64,000 nucleotides of DNA, taken from contig NC_073625.1 in assembly GCF_029407905.1 (NCBI RefSeq), forward strand, positions 165,932,240-165,996,239, read 5' to 3'. Shown in pieces: positions 32,622-42,940 of this stretch. The notes beneath the pieces are model-generated. The model made no database searches. It saw only the letters and a program-made list of their open reading frames with translations, and was not told the DNA's origin. Position 1 is the first letter of the stretch. Every line of letters begins with the position of its first letter. Made by a program: the position numbers and the translations under genes. Source of the DNA: Bubalus kerabau. Taxonomy: Eukaryota > Chordata > Mammalia > Artiodactyla > Bovidae.

Positions 32622-35565
32622 GAAAAAGCAGAACTTGATACTGTAAACCCAATTACAGTTAACAGTGGCAGTTATTAAAAACAACAAATGCTTTAAAAGT
32701 ATCTATTTGAAACAGTTAACCAGAATTTAAACAATGTATTATTTTTTAAGTGTAAAGCACTGATTTGAATGTGGCTTTGGTAAAAAAAAGAAAGAAAAGA
32801 AATTAAAAGATAAATGATTGCATTTCTAGAACCAGATCATTTTTCACTGAAGAAAGAATGACTTCTAGATGTTACTTGTCAATTGAATTCCATGTAATTA
32901 GGGGAATATGCTTTCCCTTCTTGTAGTCATGGCTTTTCTACTTCTTTCTTTGCTAGTCAAATGCTGACATATTTCACATAATATATTTGCTCTTTGATGT
33001 GCAGTGCCATGAAAATTTGTCAGCTAACAGAATGTGTTTACTTTAGTTATGTATAATAGAATTAAGATGATACACTGCAAAAGACACTATTTAGAAGGGA
33101 ATATATTAAATATTTCATGTATTTAGCTGGATAACTACATCATTAACTTCATATTTATGCACATTCTTCTGTATTCCTCCTGAAGAGAGTCAATAGCTTG
33201 AGACTTGGCTCAACAGCTACTAACAAGCAAGTTTCCTGCAAGGATAAAAGCTACAAATAAAGCATCTTGTTTTCCATTAAGTTACATTCAAATATCCATG
33301 TACTGTACCCTGTAATTAAGTCAAATATCAATTTTAATCACTGCATCCTTAGTACATAATTTCTGTAATGCAATTGCATCAGTATGCTATTGAGCAGCTA
33401 AAATGCCCTAGTTAAATAGAAATTTAACTGCTGGAAATTGAGACATAGAGAAAATCACCATACCTGCACTTAGGCAGTTAAGCTGAGAGATTTATGCTTG
33501 GGAAAGTGATGGTAGAGAGACTGGTTTAATTTGCATATTTAACAAATATTTTGTAAGGCCAATTTACAATGTCCCTATTAGTCTATGCCTGTGGTTTTGA
33601 AATAATGCTTCTGACTGTAACATGATTTAGAGAGTTGAAGACATTCCTTAAAAATAAGATACCCACTTATTGGCTAAAATATGTAGCCTAAAATTAAGTT
33701 TGAATGCTGTTATCCCAGAAGATAGCAGAGGTTAATTTGGGGGAAAAAAAAAGTATCTTCCATTTGTTAGCCTTCCAAGAAAAGTGTTCGCCTGTGCATA
33801 TCTTATTTAGACTACAGCTTGCAGCTCTTCAATTAGAAGCAATTTTAAGTGTCAGATTTAAAGTCTATACGACATCTCATATAACCATGGCAATTGTCTT
33901 GCACATCATTTGGCAATAGCTTAACTCTGTTTAAGTCTAGAGGAAAATATTTTGAGTAGAAATAGGAACTGCTAAATAACTAGTAGTGTCACCATATTTT
34001 CTTTATGTTGACACATCCACATATTAGAAAAAATGTCTAGCCATATCCTACATATTGCTAGGCTTTAAAATCTCTTGCTCCTTTCCTCAACGGGCTTGCT
34101 CAACATTCACACTGGCATGGTTCCAAGAAATGGAAATCATCTATGAGATGTCATGTAGTTGATGATTCCAGAGTCTTGATGGAAAATTTACAATCAAAAA
34201 AAAAAAGATAAAGTTTTGAAAATCCATGAATAATTCATCTGACAATTTAGCACAAAATGTTCAGCTGAAATACCCCAGCATTTTATTCACAAGTGCTAAA
34301 GCTACTCCTTTTTCCTATGAGAGAAGGGAAATAGTTTGCTGGGCATATCTTTCTTGTTGATGGTAGGATTCCTTTCAGAATACAACTTTGAAACTCCTGT
34401 TTAGATTAGGTTCATGCTCATAGTTTTTAAATTATTGATTACTTGGAGACCAAGCCATCCCAATCTGTGTCATAGATGCATAATTTATCTTGATATTTAA
34501 AAGCACGTGTATCTGAAGGCTTCTGGAACTTTAATCTGATGCCTAATGACAACACATTTTAAGCTATTTTATATTTTCAAAGTCTTGGCAAAAAGATAGG
34601 GCTTTCTGGTGCAGTGGTGGCCTCCTGTGAGAGCTCAGTATCTTTTAATGTTCCCTTTATTTCTTTAAATTTTTATACTTTTCCTTTCCTTTTTGATTTG
34701 GTTCCCCCCCTTCCCCCGGCTTGCCAAAGTCCTTCACAACACTACTCTTCCTTTGGTTGTCTTTGTATTTTTTTTAAGACTCTGTTTCACAGGCATCTCC
34801 ATGGTGCCTCACATATTTTCTTTGTATCTCTCTTCTTTATGTTCTTCTTTTATGCATTCTGCCTTCTTGGATTTCTGCTGCTTGAAGAAACCCTTTCAGC
34901 CATTTATTTCCTATTCGTTGTCTTACTTTTCTTTGTAGTAAAAGGCTGGTTAATTTATTATTGGTCTGAATTTTGCCTCAGATGCTTCTCCTATTTGCTG
35001 TTCCACAGTGAAGAAAAGGAGGTAGAAAATGGTAAACGTCCTTTAACTGCTTTCGTTGGAATGATAAAGTTTGATTTCAAAGCCAGGGGTGATTCATGCC
35101 TTCCTCTTCCCCAGAGGTCAAGTTAGCCAACACCATAATGAAGCCTCCACTTTCCCACTTCCTGGCTCTGAACCTTGACAATGGCAACTCCACACTTAGT
35201 TGCAAACGGACAGAAAATTCCAACTCAGCAGAGGGTCAAAAAAGAAAAAGAGACCAAGAATTGCTGGTGAGATGGAAGGAGATATGTAAGCTCCTTCAAG
35301 GCATGAGGGACAGACACACACTTGTTGAAAACAAAAACACCCCGTGTTTCCCCTTTAAATGCCTTTTTACTTTTTGTCTCAACTGGTTTGAACCTTTCTT
35401 CTAAGGTAAGTCTTAAGTAATCTTTTCTTAGAATGTAATCATTCTTAGCTTCTTGGCCCTGGATTATGTAAATTTATAAGGAGTTATTATTATAAATGTA
35501 CAACACAAATTGGAACCTGTGTTTAATTCCCCACCCCCTGTTTTATAGGAATGAGACTGCTGACT
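32622..35565. other. Repeat-poor 2.9 kb, no gene established
   Basis: The longest stretch with no recognised transposon. 33150-34000 has even composition, many TAAT/ATTA motifs and octamer-like 'atttgcat', the look of conserved non-coding DNA. A 170-residue open frame (34614-35126) is dominated by Phe, Leu and Ser from T-rich DNA and overlaps a 102-residue frame (35096-35404); neither shows a domain, and I do not call a gene. Confidence 0.45.
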
Positions 35566-35569
35566 AGAA

Positions 35570-35775
35570 GCTGTTGTTCAGTTGCTGTTGTGTCCGAGTC
35601 TTTGTGACCCTCTGGACTGTGGCCTGCCAGGGGCCTCTGTCCATCACATTTCCCAGGCAAGAATACTGGAGTGGATTACCATTTCCTTCTCCAAAGGATC
35701 TTCCCAACCCAGGGATTGAACCCAGATCTCCTGCTTGGCAGGTGGGTTCTTCACCACTGAACCACCAAGGAAGCC
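35570..35775 (-). repeat. Bov-tA SINE
   Basis: Complete minus-strand copy, tail at 'gctgttgttcagttgctgtt' and head at 'gaaccaccaaggaagccc'. A BovB was inserted a few bases beyond its head. Confidence 0.92.
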
Positions 35776-35788
35776 CAAAGCCTTCCTT

Positions 35789-36253
35789 CAGTTCAGTTCA
35801 GCTCAATGGCTCAGTCATGTCTGACTCATGGCAACCCCATGAATCGCAGGCCTCCCTGTCCATCACCAACTCCCGGAGTTCACTCAGACTCATGTCCATT
35901 GAGTTGGTGATGCCATCCAGCCATCTCATCCTCTGCTGTCCCCTTCTCCTCCTGCCCCCAATGCCTCCCAGCATCAGAGTCTTTTCCAGTGAGTCAGCTC
36001 TTCGCATGAGGTGGCCAAAGTACTGGAGTTTCAGCTTTAGCATCAGTCCTTCCAAAGAAATCCCAGGACTGATCTCCTTTAGAATGGATTGGTTGGATCT
36101 CCTTGCAGTCCAAGGGACTCTCAAGAGTCTTCTCCAACACCACAGTTCAAAAGCATTAATTCTTTGGCGCTCAGATTTCTTCACAGTCCAACTCTCACAT
36201 CCATACATGACCACTGGAAAAACCATAGCCTTGACTAAATGGACCTTTGTTGG
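35789..36253 (-). mobile_element. Young BovB 3' fragment with 13-bp TSD
   Basis: 465-bp insertion flanked by perfect 'caaagccttcctt' at 35776-35788 and 36254-36266. The ORF2 C-terminal frame is open across the whole fragment (minus strand, about 150 residues, including CESWTVKK, CWRRLLRVPWTA and RRRRGQQRMRWLDG), so decay is slight. A small deletion removes part of the 3' tail. Among the youngest insertions here. Confidence 0.95.
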
Positions 36254-36569
36254 CAAAGCCTTCCTTAGCAACCTCCTAACCAGGCAAATTGGTCACTCAC
36301 TTATTTGGTTCTTTGTATTCTGCACAGTTTTAACCACAGTCCATTGAACACCTGAGGTTGGAGTTGATACAAAACAGCAAAATAGGCATTTGTTATCTGC
36401 TGACTGAAGGACAGGCATGGACTGTCTGGATGGATAGCTAATCACTGGCAGTTTCCTCAGGAGGCTAGCATGCTGGATTAAGTCCTATTCTTGTGCTTTT
36501 GTTTATGTATTCTTTCTGATTGGCCAGTGCTTTGAAGAGCTGAATAAAGTTAGAAGAGGAGGAAGGAAG

Positions 36570-36805
36570 GGGAATAGCCAATATTTTTCAAGGATCAGCT
36601 GAGCAAGGCACTGGGCTAAGCACTTGACATTCATTTGTTCATTTAACCTTATAATTACCCTTTGAGGCAGGTACTATTATTGATATTAGTCCCATGTAAG
36701 AAACTAAGGCTCTCAGATTAATGAACTTTCAACTGAAGTGGAGACTGATTCAGTCCTTGTCACTGGACTGTAGATCTCAAGTTTCTAACTGTACCATCAT
36801 GTCTT
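36570..36805 (-). repeat. MIR SINE
   Basis: 'gcaaggcactgggctaagca', 'aaccttataattaccctttg', 'gaggcaggtactattattga' and 'agaaactaaggctctcagat' are the antisense MIR order. Confidence 0.82.
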
Positions 36806-36974
36806 ATCTAATTAGCGAATACAGATTTTTCAAATTCTTCAAGGCTAACTATTCCTTCATAAAGCATAACATCCCTTGATATTAGAGACATTTCATCTTT
36901 TTTCCCTTTCTGTATAGAGTCTGATGAAGTCATCACATTGTATTTTATGTGACTATTTAGAAATCTTTCTCCTG

Positions 36975-37045
36975 TTCTTTGAAGGCATGGATGATATCAT
37001 TTATCCCTAGTGCCTGGACATTTCTTGGGTTATAACTGAATACAT
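36975..37045 (+). repeat. L2 fragment (tentative)
   Basis: 'tttgaaggcatggatgatat' to 'tacataaatgaatg' resembles the L2 3' end. Confidence 0.4.
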
Positions 37046-37413
37046 AAATGAATGTCATTACTGTACATATTTTTTATCATATGTACCATATGTTTGAAAT
37101 TATATATTTTAAAGTCTTTTTCCTAGTCCTGGCTCTGATGATGTTCAAAATCACCCATTGAATAAATGGAAGAATAAGTAAGATGTAAAATACATGGGTG
37201 GCTTGTCCTAGCCTTGTCTGTCTGATTCCAACTCAAATTACAAAACTTGAGATATGCACCCTTCTCCCAATATATATATCCAGGTGTTACCCTAGTCTGT
37301 CAGAAGGTAAGGCTTCTTGTTCTAGACTCAGTGCCCTGATGGTGGTTTTTCCCATGTTGTAACACCAATGTTTGCTTATAGGTCCCTGTCTACCAGTAGA
37401 CTAAAATCTGGAG

Positions 37414-37681
37414 CTGCTGCTGCTGCTGCTGCTAAGTCACTTCAGTCGTGTCCGACTCTGTGCAACCCCATAGACAGCAGCCCACCAGGCTCCTCTGTCC
37501 CTGGGATTCTCCATGCAAGAATACTGGAGTGGGTTGCCATTTCCTTCTCCAATGCATGCATGCTAAGTCGCTTCAGCCGTGTCCAACTCTGTGCAGCCCT
37601 GTGGAGAGCAACCCACCAGGCTACTCTGTCTACAGGATTCTCTAGGCAAGAATACTGGAGTGGGTTGCCATTTCCTTCTCC
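37414..37681 (-). repeat. Bov-A2 dimeric SINE with 11-bp TSD
   Basis: Two Bov-A units in tandem on the minus strand with a (CTG)n tail at 37414-37430 and a 'gcatgcatgctaagtcgc' joint. Flanked by perfect 'aaaatctggag' at 37403-37413 and 37682-37692. No tRNA-like head. Confidence 0.95.
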
Positions 37682-37849
37682 AAAATCTGGAGAACAATAT
37701 CTTATTCAACTGTATTTCCTTGTTGTGTGGCATATATTTTAGCATGTGGTCAGTGGTGAATAGTTTTTGATTGAATGGGTTATTTCATATATTTATAAAT
37801 GTAAAGGGGAATCCAAAAAGTTAACTGAGAAGATAAGTTAAAGTTCTTC

Positions 37850-37983
37850 TTCTTCTTTTTTTATTTTGCTGTACAAGGATCTTCAGTTGTGGCATGGAGG
37901 ATCTAATTCCCTAACCAGGGATTGAACATGGGCCCCTGAAATTGGGAGAGTAGAGTCTTAACATTGGGTCACCAGGGAAGTCC
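37850..37983 (-). repeat. CHR-type SINE
   Basis: T-rich tail at 37850-37865, 'gttgtggcatggaggatcta', 'ccctaaccagggattgaaca' and the head 'gggtcaccagggaagtccc' at the right. Confidence 0.8.
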
Positions 37984-38375
37984 CAAAGCTATTCTTTTCT
38001 TCTTCTCACACACAGTGTGTGTGTCTTGGGTAAGGGGGGATTGCTTCCATTTTGGAAATAGTCAGTGCTGTTTAAAAATATACAGTAAAAATCATTTTAG
38101 GCCAATAGTTGTAAAAATGCAACCCAGGGCTTCCAAAGCTTTCAGCAATAATATTCTTAAATTCCAGCAGATGGTGGTGTTGTTATGAAAACCTGAAATC
38201 CTTAGTTAGATAAAATAAAGCACTTTGCACCTATAAAAACTGTTTTGTTCCTCTCTCCTTGGAAAAATAAAGAAGAAAGAGTATTAGTAATTCTTTTCTC
38301 TATAAGACTCAGGTAAGAGGTAAAACACTTTTTCTTTTTTTTTTAACAGTCAATGTTGATCCATGGTAGAAGGGT

Positions 38376-38445
38376 TTTTGCTGCTGTTCAGTCTCAAAGT
38401 CGAGGCTGACTCTTTGAGATTCCATGGACTACGGCAGGCCAAGCT
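38376..38445 (-). repeat. Bov-A fragment
   Basis: 'tgctgctgttcagtctcaaa' to 'ccatggactacggcaggcca'; only the 3' portion is present. Confidence 0.75.
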
Positions 38446-38703
38446 CTTTTCATAATGGGTAATATATGTATATTTTGTTATTTTATGATATATATAAAAT
38501 TTTCTCTATTTGCTATGAACACTCCAATATATTATTGAAAAGGACTAATTGTTTTTAAAAATTAATATGTTTCTCAGGGTGAGGTGTCAGTATTTACCTA
38601 TATTACCTTTAGATCAAATTATAAGTCACATTTCATCCTTATTTTCTTAGTCTGAACTCACAAATCCTAGTCCTAAATTATATTGTGTATTAAGTCCAGA
38701 TCA

Positions 38704-40797
38704 AAAACTTATTGCAAAATTCAGACTTTTAAAGAAAGTAGGGAAAACCACTAGTCCATTCAGGTATGACCTAAATCATCTGACCTAAATCAAATCCCTT
38801 ACAATTACATAGTGGATGTGACATATAGATTCAAGGGATTAGATCTGATAGAGTGCCTGAAGAACTATGGACGGAGGTTTGTGACATTGTACAGGAGACA
38901 GTGATCAACACCATCCCTAAGAAAAAGAAATGAAAAAAGGCAAAATGGTTGCTGAGGAGGCCTTACAAATAGCTGAGAAAAGGAGAGAAGTGAAAGGCAA
39001 AGGAGAAAAGGAAAGATATACCCATCTGAATGCAGAGTTCCAGAGAATAGCAAGAAGAGATAAGAATGCCTTCCTAAGTGAACAATGAAAAGAAATAGAG
39101 GAAAACAATAGAAGGGAAAGACTAGAGATCTCTTCAAGAAAATTAGAGATACCAAGGGAACATTTCATGCAAAGATGGATACAATAAAGGACAGAAATGG
39201 TATGGACCTAACAGAAGCAGAAGATATTAAGAAGAGGTAGCAAGAATACACAGAGGAATTATACAAAAAAGACCTTAATGACCCAGATAACTATGATGGT
39301 GTGATCACTCACCTAGAGCCAGTTATCCTGGAGTGTGATGTCATGTAGTCCTTAGGAAACATTGCTAGGAACAAAGCTAGTGGACGTGATAGAATTCTAG
39401 CTGAGCTATTTCAACTCCTCAAATATGATGCTGTTAAAGTGCTGCACTCAGTTTGCCAGCAAATTTGGAAAACTCAGCAGTGGCCACAGGACTGGAAAAG
39501 ATTAGTTTTCATTCCAGTCCCAAAGAAAGGCAATGCCAAAGAATGTTCAAACTACTGCAAAATTCCACTCATTTCACATACTAGCCAAGTAATGCTGAAA
39601 ATTCTCCAAGCTAGGCTGCAACAATATGTGAACCAAGAACTTCCAGATGTTTAAGCTGGATTTAGAAAAGGCAGAAGAACCAGAGATCAAATTTCCAACA
39701 TCCATTGGATCATAGAAAAGTCAAGAGAATTCCAGAAAATCATCTACTTCTACTTCATTGACTTTGCTAAAGCCTTTAACTGTGTGGATCACAACAAACT
39801 GTGGAAGATTCTTCAAGAGATGGGAATACCAGACCACCGTACCTGCCTCCTGCGGAACCAGTATGCAGGTCATTAAGCAACAGTTAGAACTGGATATGGA
39901 ACAATGGACTGGTTCCAATTTGGGAAAGGAGTACATCAAGTCTGTATATTGTCTCCCTGCTTATTTAACGTCTATGCATAGTACATCATGAGAAACGCTG
40001 GGCTGGATGAAGCACAAGCTGGAATCAAGATTGCCGGGAGAAATTATAATAACTTCAGATATGCAGATGACACCACCCTTATGGCAGAAAGTGAAGAGGA
40101 CTAAAGAACCTCTTGATGAAGGTGAAAAAAGAGAGTGAAAAAGCCAACTTAAAGCTCAACATTCAAAAAACTAAGATCATGGCATCTGGTCCCATCACTT
40201 CATGGCAAATAGATGGGGAAACAATGGAAACAGTGAAAGCTTTTATTTTCTTGGGCTCCAAAATCATTGCAGATGGTGATTGCAGTCATGAAATTGAAAG
40301 ACGCTTGTTCCTTGGAATAAAAGCTATGACCAATCTAGACAGCATATTAAAAAGCAGAGACATTACTTTGGCACCAAAGGTAAATCTAATCAAAGCTATG
40401 GTTTTTTAACTAGTCATGTATGGGTGTGAGAGTTGGGCCATAAAGAAGGCTGAACGCTGAAGAATTGATGCTTTTGAACTGTGGTGTTAGAGAAGACTCT
40501 TGAGCGTCCCTTGGACTGCAAGGAGATCCAACCAATCAATCCTAAAGGAAATCAGTCCTGAATATTCATTGGAAGGACTGATATTGAGGCTGAAGCTCCA
40601 ACTTTGGCCAGTTGATATGTAAAGCCAATTCATTGGAAAAGATCCTGATGCTGGGAAAGATCGAAGGCGTGAGGAGAAGGGCACGACAGAGGACAAGATT
40701 GTTGGATGGTATAATCAACTCAACATGAGTTTGAGGTGTGCTGTGGTCCATGGGGTTGCAAAGAGTCAGACACAATGCAGCAACTGAACAACAACAA
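38704..40797 (+). mobile_element. BovB, about 2.1 kb, 5'-truncated and decayed
   Basis: The longest BovB here. It starts in the spacer after the endonuclease domain ('caaaattcagacttttaaag'), passes the fingers and palm (Y-A-D-D-T-T-L codons near 40057-40080) and reaches the (AACAA)n tail. Readable pieces at 39439-39654, 39758-39991 and 40113-40409 lie in different frames, with an early TAG after the palm. Not functional. Confidence 0.94.
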
Positions 40798-41300
40798 TTA
40801 TCTCCTGACTAGGTGGTGAAATGAGTAAACGTCAAAGATTGCAGAACATTTCAAAAAAGATTTTAAAATGTTTAGTTCTATGTAAGTGAGCAAGTTTTTG
40901 GTTTTGGACATTTGTTATTGCTTCCTAAAGTTAAGAAGTTTTTAATGAAACTACTAAATGATTTCTTGAAATGGTATGTTTCTGCTGTTGTAAACAAGAG
41001 AGATGATTAATTTCTTCTTAAATCTCTTTATGTGTTTCATGCTTGTCTTCAGTTAGTACACACATGCAGAGGGACACAAAATTCAGGCAGGACTGTAGGG
41101 AAATAAGGATTTTAAAATGAGATTGTTAAAGAAAAAGAAACGTCACTTAAAGAATTTGTTTTAGTACTATTTTTTTGTTGTTGTTAAGGAAAAAAGATTC
41201 AAAAAAGTTTACTACAGTTCTAAAATGTAGTGTTTCCTATTTAAAATATTATTAATTGTTGTCACGCTTAATGAATATTAAAATTTTATATAAGTGACTT
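40798..41300. other. AT-rich single-copy stretch, no gene seen
   Basis: No repeat or exon recognised. Confidence 0.55.
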
Positions 41301-41302
41301 TT

Positions 41303-41530
41303 GGGCTTCACTTGTGGCTTAGTGGTAAAGAATCCACCTGACAATGCAGGAGACATATGAGACATGTTTTTGATCCCTGGGGTCAGGAAGAATCCCTGAA
41401 GAGGGCAATGGCAAACACACTCCAGTAATGTTGCCTGGGAAATTTCATGAACAGAGGAGCCTGGTCTGCTACAGTTCATGGGGTCACAAAAAGGTCAGAC
41501 ACAACTTAGCAGTTAAACATCAACCACATA
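41303..41530 (+). repeat. Bov-tA SINE
   Basis: Head 'gggcttcacttgtggcttag', full body, 'cagacacaacttagcagtta' tail; diverged. Confidence 0.9.
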
Positions 41531-41577
41531 GGTGATTTTAACATAATCTGGGGGCATAATTAAATGTATGTACATAC

Positions 41578-41781
41578 GGGCTAAGTCACTTCAGTCATGT
41601 CTGACTCTTTGTGACCCTCTGGACCATAGCCCGCCAATCTCCTCTATCAGATTCTCCAGGCAAGAGTATTGGAGTGGGTTGCCATGCCCTCAAGAGGGAT
41701 CTTCCCAACCCAGGGATTGAACCCGTGTCTCTTATGTCTCCTGCATTGGCAGGTGGTTTCTTCACTACCACTGCTACCTGT
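41578..41781 (-). repeat. Bov-tA SINE
   Basis: Minus-strand copy from 'gggctaagtcacttcagtca' to the head at 'tcttcactaccactgctacc'. It ends right at the outer edge of an inverted-repeat arm. Confidence 0.9.
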
Positions 41782-41949
41782 CTTTTAATTATTGTTATTA
41801 AAAGTTTCCTTATTTTAAAAAGACACTCTAAAATAGTAACGGAATTCTTTGCAAAATATTATCCCCCATGTCACCAGCTAGGAAAAAATTCTGCCTCATA
41901 ACATCCAATGATTTTCCACAATATAATATGCTTTACATATCTATGCATG

Positions 41950-42074
41950 CATGTTCAGTCCCTCAGTCCTGTCCCACTCTGTGCGACCCCATGGACTATA
42001 GCCTAATAGGTCCTCTGTCCATGGAATTTTCCAGGCAAGAATACTGGAATGGGTGGCCATTATCTGCTCCATAG
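41950..42074 (-). repeat. Bov-A fragment inserted in inverted-repeat arm A
   Basis: 'atgttcagtccctcagtcct' to 'gaatgggtggccattatctg'. Flanked by 'ttacatatctat' (41933-41944) and 'ttacatagctat' (42075-42086), 11 of 12 identical, so an independent insertion after the duplication. Confidence 0.82.
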
Positions 42075-42204
42075 TTACATAGCTATATAGGGCCTTAGAA
42101 GGAGAACATGCCACAAATCCTGTTTTGTGACATTTCAAAATCTACACACCTCTGAAACTAGCTTTGAAACATGGGAAAAAAAGATTTTGTTGCATGTTCA
42201 TGAG

Positions 42205-42263
42205 CTTGGCAAGCTACAGTCCATGGGGTGGAAACGAGTTGGACATGACTGAATGACAGCACA
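42205..42263 (+). repeat. Bov-A 3' tail
   Basis: 'gagcttggcaagctacagtc' to 'gacatgactgaatgacagca', within the spacer of the inverted duplication. Confidence 0.75.
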
Positions 42264-42940
42264 CATACTCACATACACTCCTTTTAGGGGAGGCCCTGTA
42301 GAGCTATGTAAGGCACATTATGTTGTGAAAAATCATTGGATGCTATCATGAAGAATTTTTTTTCTAGCTGGTGATATGAGGGATAAGATTTTTCAAAGAA
42401 TTCTTTTACTATTTTAGAGTGTCTTTTTAAAATAAGGGAACTTTTAATAACAATAATTAAGAGATACATGTAATATAAAAATTAGCATCCAAAACCTTTC
42501 AAGAATATACCAAGTAATAGAAAAATAGTTTGTGAAACCTGATGTATAATGTATTGCCTAAATTTGTTCCTATTAAGTTATAGCTGCTTCTAAGACATCA
42601 TGAAACATGTGAATGACTTCATTCCAAGTGAAAAATCACTCATAGTCAAACTATAATGCTTTCCAAAGGAATTCTCTTTTAATAGCTTGCAGATGTTGTG
42701 TTCAGTGCCAGTGAAAAAATGAATTCAGTTTTGAGATATAAAATTTTATAGGAAATTAATCCCCTGAGTGGATTAAGTGTTTCAACTGTCATGGAGGAAA
42801 AAAAAAATTATGAAAAGAGTAAAGACAGATTTTAAAAAAAAATTATTACTAAAAATGTTTACTACATATTTTATTAATATTCTTAAAGCAAATCTCTTTA
42901 AAGCAATCTAAAACAATCTCTTAAATTTTAAAGGAAAGAA

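Larger units (their letters stand above)
41783..42460. repeat. Inverted duplication of unclassified DNA, arms about 165 bp
   Basis: Arm A (41783-41944, continuing at 42087-42096) is the reverse complement of arm B (42289-42460). Aligned by eye, about 141 of 160 bases pair; the outermost 40 bases pair at 39 of 40 ('ttaattattgttattaaaag' is identical). Arm A carries a Bov-A insertion that arm B lacks. The DNA belongs to no repeat I recognise and has no credible reading frame. The spacer (42097-42288) holds a second Bov-A tail. Confidence 0.85.

Noticed and set aside
34614..35126. 170-residue open frame, the longest outside known repeats
   Set aside because: Composition is dominated by Phe, Leu and Ser from T-rich DNA, apparent membrane segments follow from that, there is no recognisable domain, and no splice or promoter context supports it.
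35798..36271. 157-residue minus-strand frame as a gene
   Set aside because: It is the ORF2 C-terminus of a young BovB; both ends run into the target-site duplication.
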